Assembly: GCA_035772405.1 (NCBI GenBank) | Contig: JAYKKM010000216.1 | Span: forward strand, 2,782,001-2,846,000 | DNA length: 64,000 bases | Direction: 5' to 3' | DNA from: Chrysogorgia sp. JL179-B06 | Lineage: Eukaryota; Cnidaria; Anthozoa; Scleralcyonacea; Chrysogorgiidae | In this document: positions 51,930 through 63,226 of the stretch, piece by piece | Position numbering within the stretch: position 1 is the stretch's first letter | Layout of the letters: each line of letters begins with the position of its first letter | The notes under the pieces: generated by a model | Told to the model about the DNA's origin: nothing | The model's input: the letters and a program-made list of their open reading frames with translations, nothing else | Databases searched by the model: none | Program-made: the position numbers and the translations under genes

Positions 51930-52200
51930 CACATGCTGTCGGCTTTTTCGGAACTTTTCCCATAGTTATATATATACAATATACATATATACATACCGGT
52001 ATATACACAATATACAACAATAAACAGTGTATATTGTGTATACATATATATTTACATAAACTTACTATACACATTATACAGGTCTATTCTCAAAACTGTA
52101 TATTCTCACTTCTGATCAACCTCTATATGTGTGTATATAGTGTATATATACTATATACCGTATAGCTCCAGTATATGTTTGTCCCATAGCTCTAACAGTA
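51930..52200. repeat. TATA/CATA-rich low-complexity DNA
   Basis: Irregular ATATACA and GTATATTG words with several small inverted repeats. No gene. Confidence 0.7.
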
Positions 52201-52214
52201 TATTGGTCAAAGAT

Positions 52215-53589
52215 TCTCGAATATTTCGTGGTTTAGTGGATGATGGAAGACGATAAGCACAAAATAGATCCCAAGGAGTTTGGTAGCCTAAAGGGTTCAT
52301 CTACAAGCTATTGTCTTATATAGACATGGTCAACAACTGGTTGCATACTCTCGACGCCTTCACACTATCTTAGAATGTGCTTCCTTGATTTTAGTAAGGC
52401 GTTTGACCGAATAAACCACAACTTGTCAATCGAGAATCTATTGGGGTTAGGAGATGTCTTATCCCATGGATTTGTAACTTTCTCTCTGACAGACGTCAGT
52501 CGGTCAAGATTAATGGAGTTCAATCTGATTGGGTACGCGTAAATGGTGGTGTCCCCATGAGGGAACCAAGTTAGGTCCGATATTATTCCTTATCATGATC
52601 AATGACCTTGAGTTGAAGTCTCTAAGAACAAGTCACTGGAAGTACGTTGACGATGTCACAATTTCCGAGTCTCTATCTGTTCACGATCAGTCGACTCTAC
52701 AGTCTCAGTTGGACGAGATTCAACAATGGGCAGAGAGCAATGATATGCGATTGAACGTTAAGAAATGTAAGGAAATGACGATTAATTTCCTTCGCAAGAG
52801 TCCGGTTATTTCCCCTCTATACATCAGTTGGACACCACTGGATGTTGTATCATCATTCAAGGTCCTTGGTGTAACCCTCAATCACCAGCTCAAGTGGAGT
52901 GACAACGTCGACATGATAGTGAAGAAAGCATCTAAGCGCTTATATATATATGACTTACGTGTTTTGCGGCAAAGTGGAATCCCATCATCTGATCTCCTCC
53001 CGGTCTTCTTCGCACTGGTGCGGTCCGTTCTTGAATACACTGTAAAAATAGATTGGTTAAAACAACCAATTTTTTCGGTTGTCTCAGATGCATCAATTGA
53101 CCATTTATTTTGGGTTGAAACAACCAAATTGAAACAACCAAACTAAGGTCATTTTATCCAAAATATTTGGTTAATTTAACCATTCAAATTGGTTATGCAT
53201 CTGAGACAACCTATCAAATTGGTTGTATCAACCAATCTGTTTTTACAGTGTACGCATGCGTCGCTTGGCAAACGAGTCTCCCAAACTATCTTTCCGTTAA
53301 GATTGAACTTGTCCAGAAGCGTGCCCTACGTATATTATATCCAGGAACACATTACGCTGATGCCCTTCAGATCGCTCAATGCCCCCGTCTAGACATTAGG
53401 AGACAAGATCTGTGTTTGAAGTCCTTCAAAAAGATAAGCGATCCTAGTAGCCGATTGCACCACCGTGTAGCTGCTCACGGACGTGCCCTGCGCAATAAGG
53501 ACTGTGTTTCTCTTCCAAAGTGTCGGACTGATCGATATAAACGTAGTTTTATCCCCGCCATGTCTTATTACGCAATGTCGAAGCGATAG
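52215..53589 (+). pseudogene. LINE reverse transcriptase, split by a TA MITE
   Basis: The frame starts with IDPKEFGSLKGSST near 52265, then FLDFSKAFDRINHN (motif with first catalytic Asp) at 52380, GGVPMREP/GTKLGPILFLIMINDL across a frameshift near 52560, and the YVDD catalytic motif at 52645. The LNVKKCKEM segment and the thumb follow to VRSVLEY at 53036. After the inserted MITE the frame resumes with ACVAWQTSLPNYLSV and VQKRALRILYP and stops at 53589. It is a CR1/Jockey-type LINE without endonuclease, 5'-truncated, with two or three frameshifts. Confidence 0.85.
53038..53250. mobile_element. Palindromic MITE, TA target, CACTGTAAAAA ends
   Basis: 213 bp with inverted ends CACTGTAAAAA and AGATTGGTT, flanked by TA on both sides. 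Excision restores the LINE codons. The interior is mostly ATTGGTT/AACCAAT words, and the two halves are reverse complements, including GTTGTCTCAGATGCAT against ATGCATCTGAGACAAC. Confidence 0.92.
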
Positions 53590-54587
53590 TTTTACCTTGT
53601 ATATATATTAATAACTTTTGTAAACGCCGATATATTGTATTTTTTATATCATCTTATATTCTTGTACATAGTCTTTTATTAGTTGCTTGTCATTGTATAA
53701 TTTCTGAAGATTTCTGATTTTGGCCAGAGAACCATTCCAAAAACAATCCATTCCATATGAAACGTTATTAAAAAACCCGGCGCAACTTAAACCAGAAGTT
53801 ATAATAAATTATTAATAATGTGGAAAACGTCGCGTATGTCTATAACAAAATCTGCTACACAAGTTATGCAGCTGCTGTCAAGATGAAACTCTAAATCGAT
53901 TCGTCGGCATTGAATTACCATGTGTTTACTTTATATTTGGGGACAAGAGGTACAAAGTCGATGTGAAGAAAAGAATACGACAAGCAACAGCAAAGTTATC
54001 CAATTAACTTGCCATAATGAGAATGCTGAATTGTTTTGAGAATGCTGAAAGTTTTGTTTCAACGCTAGTTGCGCTGTTTCTCTGTTTTTTTCGTTGTTAA
54101 AAGGTGCTAATGAAGGTGGGCTTATATCCGGGGCGGCCCGATTCGTCGTGTATTATTTTGAAGTGCCACTACGATGAAAATTCAACCCCATCTTTTACAT
54201 TTTCTTTAGCATAGAATAGTATTTCAGGGTCGGAAGTGATCATCGATGTAAACAAAAACTAAAAAATGGTATTTTGAAGTGAATTTTGAGCTCTGAAATC
54301 ACTATTATTTAGCCCACTATTACTAAAAACGTGTTCCAAGTGAGCCCCCAATTTCAAAAGGTAATATTGTTTGTGACGTCAGATTCTCAATGCTACGCCT
54401 GAATTTCGGTCGAGGTTATTTGTTTTCTTGTTTTTTTTCGAGAAGTAGATGCAATGTTCAGACGAAGAATTTGAAAAAACGATCTTGATTTACTTGAAGA
54501 ATTAGCTATGTGGAGTCTTCGCGTTGAGAATCTGACATCACTTCGTTACGCTGGTCAGGAACATGAATAGCCTGCAATACAGGCTCT
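53590..54587. other. Intergenic, nothing recognised
   Basis: No gene seen. AT-rich, with no repeat that I could pair within the window apart from short words. Confidence 0.3.
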
Positions 54588-54588
54588 T

Positions 54589-54603
54589 GGGGGGGGGGGG
54601 GGG
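54589..54603. repeat. Poly-G tract, 15 G
   Basis: A run of 15 G followed by further G-rich DNA (to about 54620) could form a G-quadruplex. It is also a common site of assembly error. Confidence 0.9.
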
Positions 54604-55222
54604 CTTGGGGGATTGGGACAGAGGTCGGAGGAAACGGAAAACGGAAGGGGCCCATGAACGATTAATGGCGGACATGACAACTCCAGATTCGGAGTAAGAA
54701 AAATAATACTTGCCATCGTCGAATCGCAAAACGGTTTCGACCAAGTAATATTTAGCAGATCTGCTTTATAAATACGTGAAAATATCGATAGGTAAACATT
54801 TGATCGTAGTGGCACTTTAACCGTTTTCAATTATGAAAACAGATTTAGAATTACTAGTCCAAGTACATAACATACGTGCCTTTTATCTTACGCAAACATG
54901 CATACCCTTTATGTTATACCCAAAAACCTGTTTATGTGACGGATTCAAACGGATCACCCAAAATGACTTTTTACTTCCTATATATATATATATATATAAA
55001 TCTTTTGTGAGAAATTGGATCCCTACCGCGGCGAGAATATCACCCTTGTGTCGCTCGGTCGCTTCGCGTCCTCGCTTGCGAGGGGACTATTACACGAAAT
55101 ATGACGAATTACTTCCTGTGATCAATTGTTTCCAGTTAAACCAATATTCCCGTTTAAAGAATGATACAGGTTAAATACATTAATTATGATATGTGCAATA
55201 GCATATAGATATAGACTGAGCC

Positions 55223-55440
55223 TTAATAGTCACTTAATTCTTTATCGATATCATCTGGACATTTTTCGTATTCGTCACGATCTTTGAGAAAATATATGTA
55301 GGCGACGAAACCGACAAGGATGCAAGCGGTGGCAAGGGAGTAGCATAACAGAGTTGCTTTTGTTCCAATGGCATCAAACAGTAAACCCATAACTCCTGAA
55401 CCGGATTCAATGCCTATTGAGTAAACCATCTCCAAAACTC
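55223..55440 (-). pseudogene. Orphan last exon of an MFSD6-like transporter
   Basis: Equivalent to exon 2 of the two intact genes: acceptor TATAG/GAGTTTTGG at 55440, then LEMVYSIGIESGSGVMGLLF, two membrane helices and an acidic end with KELSDY, stop at 55223. The frame is open and closest to gene 2. The intron homology continues to about 55730, where a large inverted-repeat element begins, and no first exon is found before 64000. Either the gene continues beyond the window (the intron would exceed 8 kb) or the copy is partial. Confidence 0.72.
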
Positions 55441-55734
55441 CTATAATGGAGAAAATGGCTGGTTAGTTTAGATAACCGAGATAAAGGAAGGTAAATTAGG
55501 TTCTTCTATATGTTTACATGAAGCTGGCCTGAGTTCAGGTTCGACTGCCTTTAGTTCGGATGTAGTGTTTTCTCCGTAGGCTGTTTACATGCATGGGTCT
55601 GGCCTGAGATTTAGTTCACACAGGCCTAAACTCGAGTTGGTTGCCAGACCGACCAGAATTACACTTCAGTACGGCCTGACTCCGGACCTTTCCATGAAAA
55701 CAAGATATATGTCAGATCTGGCTTCTTTTATTGA

Positions 55735-58400
55735 GCAGTAGTGATACCCCCATATGAAGACGAAAGGGATGCCGTCTCATTAGATATTCATGACAATATT
55801 TCGAATTGTGGGATTACATGACTCCTCGTATTCCTGGAGGAGCCTTAGGAACCATAATTATGTATTCAGATTACGTCATTAAACCTTCAGGAAACATAAC
55901 CCTAATTCGTGTACCAGTAGGACTTGTCATTATCCACCGTGTACCTTTAAATCCCCAACCGAGGACTTCCCGATTCCATTACGTCATTTTGGTATGATGA
56001 TGTTATTCCCGATTAGCTGCCGACTCCTTCCGATGATGGTATTACGTCATTATCAAAAGGTCGCTCTTTAGATCTCGTAATATAAGAAATGCCTTCGTAT
56101 TTATTCGAGAGGGAGGCATACGCGTACGGCGCATGCGCGCATTCGAACTTGGCTAAATATTATAATCTGGATTGAACTAAGGTGATGCTGAAGAAACATC
56201 TTATGCTTTCATACAAGCGTGTGTCTTTACCAACAGAGGTTTATACAACAGCCTTTACGTTCAAATAACTATTTAGATCTTCGACAGATCTACGAAGATA
56301 TGAACCCAAACAGTTTTGCCTTTTTGCGATATTTGCCGATTTGTGATTCACTAATCTCTACGAGACTTAATCCTTAGCTTCGATTAATAGATTCCCTTGA
56401 ACAACGAAGCGAGTATATTTAAACCACTGAGTCGCAACAGTCATAAACGGCTTTTACGAACGTACTTGTTATATGTTGAGAAACGTTACGGATTTATAAC
56501 GAAGGTTATGAACGTATCGTTATATGGCTTGAGCGAAATATATTTAAAGGTCATTAAGGAATGAAACAAAGAGGCGCGCTTAGTGAAACAAAGACATTAA
56601 GAAATATCAGCCTCAATGCTCACTATATCGTACTCTTCAAATCTCCGCGGGACAAACAACAGATCCTGTATTTGCGCGACAAGTTAACCCTGGCCATGTT
56701 CAACAATTTATGAAAAGTTTCGAGGAATCGACGGGTCGTACTCGTGGTTATCTCACGCTTGATCTCAAACCAACTACCGATGACAAACATCGATTAAATT
56801 CGAACGTACTCCCCAAAGAAAATACCTCTGATCAACAAGACCTGGACCATTATATTCGAAAGAGGTCATATGAACAGTGTATCACCGATGATCAATGTCA
56901 AGTAAAATCGAACGTAACCCCCAAAGAAGATACCTTTGGAAAGAAAAACCGCTATATTCGAAAGCGATCGTATCAACCACCACCCACCCTGAACGCTATG
57001 TACAACCCGGGTGAACAGATGCACAATATTATACATGCGCCTCAGTTAACACCAGATGTAAAGGATATACTCTATTCGAATGAATTACAGCGTTTCCAGT
57101 CATTCCAGAATCAACTTCAAAATCAACTTCAAAGTTTCTGCCCCCGCGCTCCCTGCTACACCTAAGGCATATTTGTAACACCACCTCCGACGGTTGAACA
57201 TTCAGAGCCACACTGGCACATAGGTGTCACCGATGTAGAACATCCAGATGATACTGATGTGGAAGGAACTGATTTAGGTAAAACAGAAAGGGAGAACCAG
57301 ATAATACTAATGTGAACGAAAGTGATTCAGATAAAGAAGACCCGTATGAAGACGAAGACTCGGACCATCACATAACGATCATTCCCAGGAATGAACCTCA
57401 AAATTCATATAAAAGTAAATCACTTACGTCGTATTATCTCAGAAACCATAATAGAAACCGACCTGATTGAAATGTAGAGTAGTGCTTGCCTTTTGTGTGA
57501 CTTCGAAGCGAAATAAATAATAATTTTAAAACTCGATATATATATGTGTCATTTTTGTTTCACTAAGCGCGCCTCTTTGTTTCATTCCTTAATGACTTTT
57601 TAATCACCCTCACCATATCACCATAATCACCATAATCAGTATACGTAGCTACGCTTTGAAAGTGTGACTTTTTTCTAAGTTAACATGTTTGAGATGATGA
57701 ACATGGTTTAGATATACTCGCTTCGTTGTTCAAGGGAATCTATTAACCGAAGCTAAGGATTAAATCTCGCAGAGATTAATGTATAACAAATCGACAAATA
57801 TCGCAAATCGGCGAAACGGTTTGGGTTCATATCTTCGTAGATCTGTCGAAGATCTAAATTGGTATTTGAACGTAAAGGCTATCGTATGAACCTCTGTTGG
57901 TCGAGATTCGCGCTAGTATGAAAGTATAAGGTGTTTCTTCAGCATCTCTTTAGTTCATTCCACGCATGCGCCATACGTGTATGCCTCTTTCCCGCAAGGA
58001 GTCTGACACATGGCCATCAAGTGAATAAATACGAAGGCCTTTCTTATATTATTAAGAGATCTAAAGAGCGACCTTTTGATAATGACGTAATACCATCATC
58101 GGAAGGAGTCGGCGGCTAATCGTGAATGACATCATACCAAAATGATGTAATGGAATCGGGATAGTCCTCGGTTGTGATTTATAAAGGTACACGGGGGATA
58201 ATGACAAGTCCTACTGATACACGAACTATGGTTAGGGATCCTTGTGGTTTAATTGAAGTAATCTAAATGAATAATGAGGGTTAAGGCTCCTCCAGGAAGA
58301 CGAGGAATCATGATGTAATTCCAAAATTCGAAATACTGGTATGAATATCTAATGAGGCGGCAGCCCTTTGGTGTCCATATATGTCAGCTGTTCTCGCTCA
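55735..58400. mobile_element. Miniature Polinton-like element with ~0.85-kb inverted repeats
   Basis: The left repeat (about 55735-56600) and right repeat (about 57555-58400) are reverse complements over some 850 bp with moderate divergence. Landmarks are TCATTAGATATTCAT near both ends, CAAAAGGTCGCTCTTTAGAT, GATCTTCGACAGATCTACGA, and GAGGCGCGCTTAGTGAAACA at the inner ends. The internal 0.95 kb holds only one Polinton-type gene. The left boundary is placed where homology to the intron of transporter gene 2 (near 38715) stops; the exact ends and target duplication are uncertain. Confidence 0.8.
56606..57477 (+). CDS. Polinton-type accessory protein gene, broken
   Basis: The reading starts at the inner edge of the left repeat with SLNAHYIVLFKSPRD, a motif I associate with a conserved Polinton protein of unknown role. 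After a frameshift near 56670 it continues in the frame 56710-57165 (FEESTGRTRGYLTLDLKP, repeated RKRSYE/RKRSYQ words, a Gln-rich coiled stretch near residues 120-145). Beyond the stop at 57165 a further acidic, low-complexity region reaches about 57477 in other frames. It is the only gene between the inverted repeats. Function unknown; probably inactive. Confidence 0.55.
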
Positions 58401-58712
58401 TAACCACAGGACCAAACATCCTGTCTCTTCTTCTGATTTTAAAATACTCAGCTCATCAACTTCAAAATTTGAACTTTTACTAAACGAAAGTTTTCATTTC
58501 TAAGCTTAACCCCATTCTTAACGCTAATATTAGCTCAGTACCACTTTCCTTATTCTAACTATTGACTAATCCGTGTAATGCTTACTAAACGCCTTCAACG
58601 AAGGTTGTCTCGTCAAGATGAAACTGCATGCAACTATAATGGTGAATGAGATACCTAGCTATTGCTGTGAGATAAGTTTGCCTTTTGTTTATTTTTTAAT
58701 CTTATATAACTA

Positions 58713-59262
58713 ATGTCTATCGAAAATGTTCTGCCATTTCATCATTTAGATGATGATAGCTTTCATTTAGTATTGTATGAACAATTTAATGGCTCTATTC
58801 GTTTTGATCTCGATAGATTATCTAGTTTAAAGTTTAATCCTCTTCTTTCGGAAGTGAATAGAAATCTTCTTACTCCTTGTAATGATTTTGACCCTGATGC
58901 AAATTTTTATAATGATTCGTTCAATTGTGAATGCTATATTGAAGATAAATTCAATGATATGTTAGCCGCCACTAACAGGTTTAATGGAGCTTGTTTGTCG
59001 CTTTTAGCTACATCTTAACATTCGAAGTCTCTCACATAATCTAAATAGCTTAACCGATTTTTTGGCTAATATCGACTTAAAGTTTTCGTTTATTGGCATT
59101 ACTGAGGCGTGGTTACAAGATTCGTCTCCTTCTTGTGAAATAACTGGTTATAATTTTATTCACAATCATAGATCAGATAAGGTGGGAGGGGGTGTTGGTT
59201 TATATATCCAATGAATTTGAATTTAAACACCGTGCCGATTTAAATTTTTCCAACCAGGAATG
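58713..59262 (+). pseudogene. LINE 5' end with endonuclease domain
   Basis: The frame starts MSIENVLPFHHLDDDSFHLV at 58713. A frameshift near 59000 leads into an apurinic-endonuclease-type domain: LHLNIRSLSHNLNSL, then FIGITEAWLQDSS with the catalytic Glu of the family, then KVGGGVGLYI. The copy is cut at 59266 by a palindromic-word repeat and I cannot find the continuation. It is the only LINE in the window that keeps its 5' part. Confidence 0.78.
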
Positions 59263-59266
59263 CACT

Positions 59267-59820
59267 GTAAAAACGGAATGGTTATTTCAACCAATTAAAT
59301 TGGTTATAACCAAATCAAATTGGTTGAAATAACACACTCAAAATTGGTTATATATTAACCAATGTAAAATGGTGGATTCAACCAAAAAACAATGATTAAT
59401 GTAACCAATAATAATAGGTGGTTAGTATAACCAAATGGAATTGGTTAAATAACCCGGTTTAAATTGGTTAAAATATTAACCAATTGGTAGAAATAACACA
59501 CTCAAAATTGGTTATATATTAACCAATGTAAAATGGTGGTTTCAACCAAAAAACAGTGATTAATGTAACCAATAATAATAGGTGGTTAGTATAACCAAAT
59601 GGAATTGGTTAAATAACCCGGTTTAAATTGGTTAAAATATTAACCAATTGGTAGAAATAACACTCAAAATTAGCTATATATTAACCAATGTAAAATGGTG
59701 GTTTCAACCAAAAAACAGTGATTAATGTAACCAATAATAATAGGTGGTTAGTATAACCAAGTGGAATTGGTTAAATAACCCGGTTTAAATTGGTTAAGAT
59801 TAACCAATACACAATGTTAC
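59267..59820. repeat. Palindromic-word satellite (AATTGGTTA/TAACCAATT), 164-bp units
   Basis: It starts CACTGTAAAAACGG, the same terminus as the MITE at 53038. It then has three direct units of 164 bp (starts 59327, 59491, 59655) made almost wholly of GGTTA and TAACC words. It interrupts a LINE. The right terminus is missing. Confidence 0.82.
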
Positions 59821-59884
59821 TATCAACAAAAAACAATGGTCAATTTTAAACAAATTTAATATTATTTTAAGTTATATACATTAT

Positions 59885-60190
59885 AACACCGTTTCAATCA
59901 ATTTTACTCATTCCTGATTGGTTAATGACCTCAATATTAAAATAGTTTTTTAAAATAACATCCGGGATGTTGGATTTTAATATTTACAAACATCAGTTTT
60001 CCCGCTTCTTTGTAAAATTTGGTAAACTATGAATTCGCATAAAATTGATTGAAAAAGTATTAAAAGGAAATAACGTTTGTTCTCAAAGAATTAATGAAAA
60101 ATCACACTTGTGTTTGGCGAAATACTAACCACATGTGGTATTATGAATATTTCACCTAACACACATGTGATTTTTCATTAATTCTTCTCA
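59885..60190. repeat. Direct repeat, left copy
   Basis: TTTCAATCAATTTTACTCAT, ATCCGGGATGTTGGATTTTA and CTATGAATTCGCATA recur in the same order at 61850-62130. It contains a fold-back around ACACATGTGATTTTTC. The pair flanks 1.66 kb and could be LTR-like or two copies of one MITE. Confidence 0.7.
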
Positions 60191-60235
60191 AACTGTGTTA
60201 TTTCCTATACTAATACATCATATAAATTATATACA

Positions 60236-60580
60236 TTATATAATACATATACTGAATCTTGGTGCAATATAGTAAGCACCATTTCTGTGTTCAGTACCAA
60301 AAGGATGAATTACATGTGCTGGCATATATGTCAGAAATTCTTTTTGTGAGGAAAAGAAATTATCACTAATCGCTTCGCTGCAAACTTTAAATGCATGAAA
60401 ATGTGGAACAAATTCAATTGTAGTAAATTTTGTCAGATAAAAAATAACATTATTCTGCACATTGACAACAATGTTTTTAATCAATGAAAATTCAGGAATC
60501 TGGTCATCTGATATTCCAGTAGATACCACAGCTCCTACTCTATACTCTGTACCATGGATAACTATACACATTGTTTTCAA
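60236..60580 (-). other. Uncharacterised ORF between direct repeats
   Basis: 114 codons of balanced composition starting MKTMCIVIHGTEYRVGAVVS. It has two short hydrophobic stretches and a HFHAFKVC motif, and stops at 60236. The style (VIHGTEYRVGAVV ... IPEFSLIKNIVV) recalls the C-terminal part of uncharacterised proteins seen repeatedly in fish and cnidarian genomes, but I cannot name a family. It could be the last exon of a minus-strand gene or mobile-element gene. Confidence 0.4.
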
Positions 60581-60599
60581 TTATTTTATTATATTTAAA

Positions 60600-61849
60600 T
60601 ACAGCAGACTTAAATTACAAATAACTATCACTTATCTGAATATAATTGGCAAGGCTTTTGAATTTGACTGCATACACAGTATTCATAAATTATGACTATG
60701 TTTGATGTTTGGTAAACAAATTTCCGATAAATCACTGCCACTATAAATCATGCTTCTTTAGTACTGTGGTAAAACTGTCAGTGGAATTGCAAGTGTCTGA
60801 TATGTGATGGCAAAGCAAAGCACTGACAAAATAAAAACCAGAAATGGTATGTAACAGATGTTTCTGGTATTGTTGATCCATTGTTTATATTGTCTAACTT
60901 TTATTGGAGTTCTTGTTGAGAATACAATACTCTCTGTGATGTATTAGTTCATTGCACATGTGCACGACTCCACATATAATGTAGTTGTCGTTTGGGAATA
61001 CACCACTGCAACTACTGTATTTTATTTTCCCAAAGAACTTGCAAACAAATAATTTCCATTGTCCACTGAGTTTTCACAAAGTTGAGGTAAATAATTCCAT
61101 GATGTACAGTTTATTACATATGTAGTTTTACAGCTTTGTGCACAAATCAATTGTAGAAACCACTGTAGATAATTATTTTCTGAAATCCAAGTTAGATGTT
61201 TGTAGTTGTATGTGATCATAGCATAAATAGACGTAGTGCCAGAGATTGAGGAGATGGTGTATTCATATGCTTTAATTCACAGTAAAGAAAAAACATGTCT
61301 CTTTTAGTTTCCTTGTTGAAGGAAGTGATACTGCATTTATATTGAGACAAACTGACAAACTGTTCATTATTATTTTGTTGCTACCAGACATTGCATTAAG
61401 TATACACCTAAAATAGAAGGAAAACTGTATTCACAAACAAAACAATTTGATATCATGATATATTTAGCCCATGACAAGTGATGCTGTGATGGCAAGAAAT
61501 CACAGATACCTCGCAGTCACTGAGCCATATTTTCTGTTTGGTGAGCATTCAACAAGAAAAATTAAGTACAGTACACATAATCTTAGTCGTCTTATACTTC
61601 CTCACTGAAGGCAGAACAGATCGTTTAAACTTCACAGCGTTGACAAGTTTCTGAACGGCGAAAGGCAGGAAATTTAATACACATGATAAAACTTCTACGT
61701 CACAAAACGTCATAAAACTGAACATCTCAACAGAGGGCAATTTACACAAATCGAGATTTCATTGACTATACTGTACATAGGTCCACAAAGAGATCTGGGC
61801 ACAAGGATACAGCAACCCAAGTCAAGACTGGTATGCTGCCATAGGCAGC
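60600..61849. other. Intergenic, nothing recognised
   Basis: Scattered short minus-strand frames (for example 61749-61549) have plausible composition but no recognisable motif. They may be exons upstream of 60580. Confidence 0.3.
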
Positions 61850-62130
61850 AAATACCATTTCAATCAATTTTACTCATTCCTGATTGGCTAATGTCATCAA
61901 TATTAAACTTAAATTTTTTTACTAGGGGTATTTAAATTTTTTTATTGTGGTATTTTTTGTAAATACCCTTGGCTAGTAAAAAAATTACATCCGGGATGTT
62001 GGATTTTAATATTTACAAACATCAGTTTTTCCGCTTCGTAGTAAAATTTCGTAAACTATGAATTCGCATATGCTTCGCACTTGTGGTATTATGAATATTT
62101 CGGCAAACATGTGTGCGATTGTTCATTAAT
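61850..62130. repeat. Direct repeat, right copy
   Basis: Second copy of the 59885-60190 repeat with a 60-bp inserted palindrome (TACTAGGGGTATTTA and its inverse) at about 61918-61983. Confidence 0.7.
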
Positions 62131-62147
62131 TCTTCTCAGTAGTAAAC

Positions 62148-62210
62148 AGGGGCGGATCCAGGAATTTTTTATATTAGTCAAAAAAAATTACTATTCCAGG
62201 GGGAGTTCAT
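62148..62210. repeat. hAT-type terminus, partner not found
   Basis: CAGGGGCGGATCCAGGAATT is a typical hAT inverted-repeat end. No inverted partner occurs before 64000. Confidence 0.5.
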
Positions 62211-62504
62211 CAAAATTATGCTCTTGTTACCAAAATATTTGAAAGACTAGCCAGGTCAAGTCATCACAGTAGAAATACCAATGCAGTAAAAATAGCAACA
62301 GCAATATATCTGCCTGTTTCACTCAATATCAAAGCTCATCAATATGTCTAGTAAACACTTGAAACATTTTCCAGTGATTCTGACATGGAAAGCCTCACCC
62401 CCCTATTGAGGGATTTGGATGTCCTATGGGTTCTTGAATCTCAATTTATCCGAAGGAATTTCCAAAAAATTATCCATAATTTATATATATATATATATAT
62501 ATAT

Positions 62505-62640
62505 ATAAAAGTAGAGTGCTGCGTAGACAGTGTTTTAAATAATATAGCAAAAGGTATTTATTTTTATTTATCATATATTTATTTTGCCAATAATTTAGTG
62601 ACGAGATACTGACGTTTCGAGCGGAGCCCTTCATCAGAGC
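62505..62640 (-). mobile_element. Penelope tail fragment
   Basis: This matches the tail of the 33.5-kb family (AGTAGAGTGCTGCGTAGACA, ribozyme core 62614-62637). The sequence beyond the CUGAUGA box is duplicated (GAGCCCTTCRTCAG twice), so stem I cannot form. Confidence 0.7.
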
Positions 62641-62690
62641 CCTTCGTCAGTATATATATATTATACAGTATATATATATATATATATATA

Positions 62691-63226
62691 GGTAATATTT
62701 GGCATTTCACTCGATCAAACTACATGTTGAAAGGATTTATGGTGAAGGAAAATTTCGAGTGTTGGAATACATACATTTTAAGACCAACCGGGACCAGTTG
62801 CGAAAAATGCAACTTCAAGGCCTTCCGGCTGGAATTGAATCTGCGATACTAGTGCAATGCTCTGACTACCGAGCTATGGAAGCCGTTGCCGAGAGCCCAG
62901 TCACGAGTTCTGCATATATGCAGTGGTGGTAATGCCGGGATAAGATTCTGGGTATATTATAGGTAATATTTGGCATTTCACTCGATCAAACTACATGTTG
63001 AAAGGATTTACGGTGAAGGAAAATTTCGAGTGTTGGAATACATACATTTTAAGACCAAACCGGGACCAGTTGCGAAAAATGCAACTTCAAGGCCTTCAGG
63101 CTGGAATTGAATCCGCGACCTGCGATACTAGTGCAGTGCTCTGACTACCGAGCCATGGAAGCCGTTTGCAGAGAGCCCAGTCACAAGTTCTGTATATATG
63201 CAGTGGTGGTAATGCCGGGATATATA
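62691..63226 (-). mobile_element. Tandem dimer of the tRNA-Ala-derived SINE
   Basis: Two units of about 271 and 265 bp, homologous to 45530-46097, in the same tandem and orientation, again starting at a (TA)n tract. The tRNA-like heads have deletions in the anticodon arm (GATACTAGTGCA), so these copies are older or from another subfamily. Confidence 0.78.

Noticed and set aside
62614..62637. Hammerhead at the 62.6-kb Penelope tail
   Set aside because: Core boxes are intact but the stem I partner was replaced by a local duplication, so no complete ribozyme can fold.
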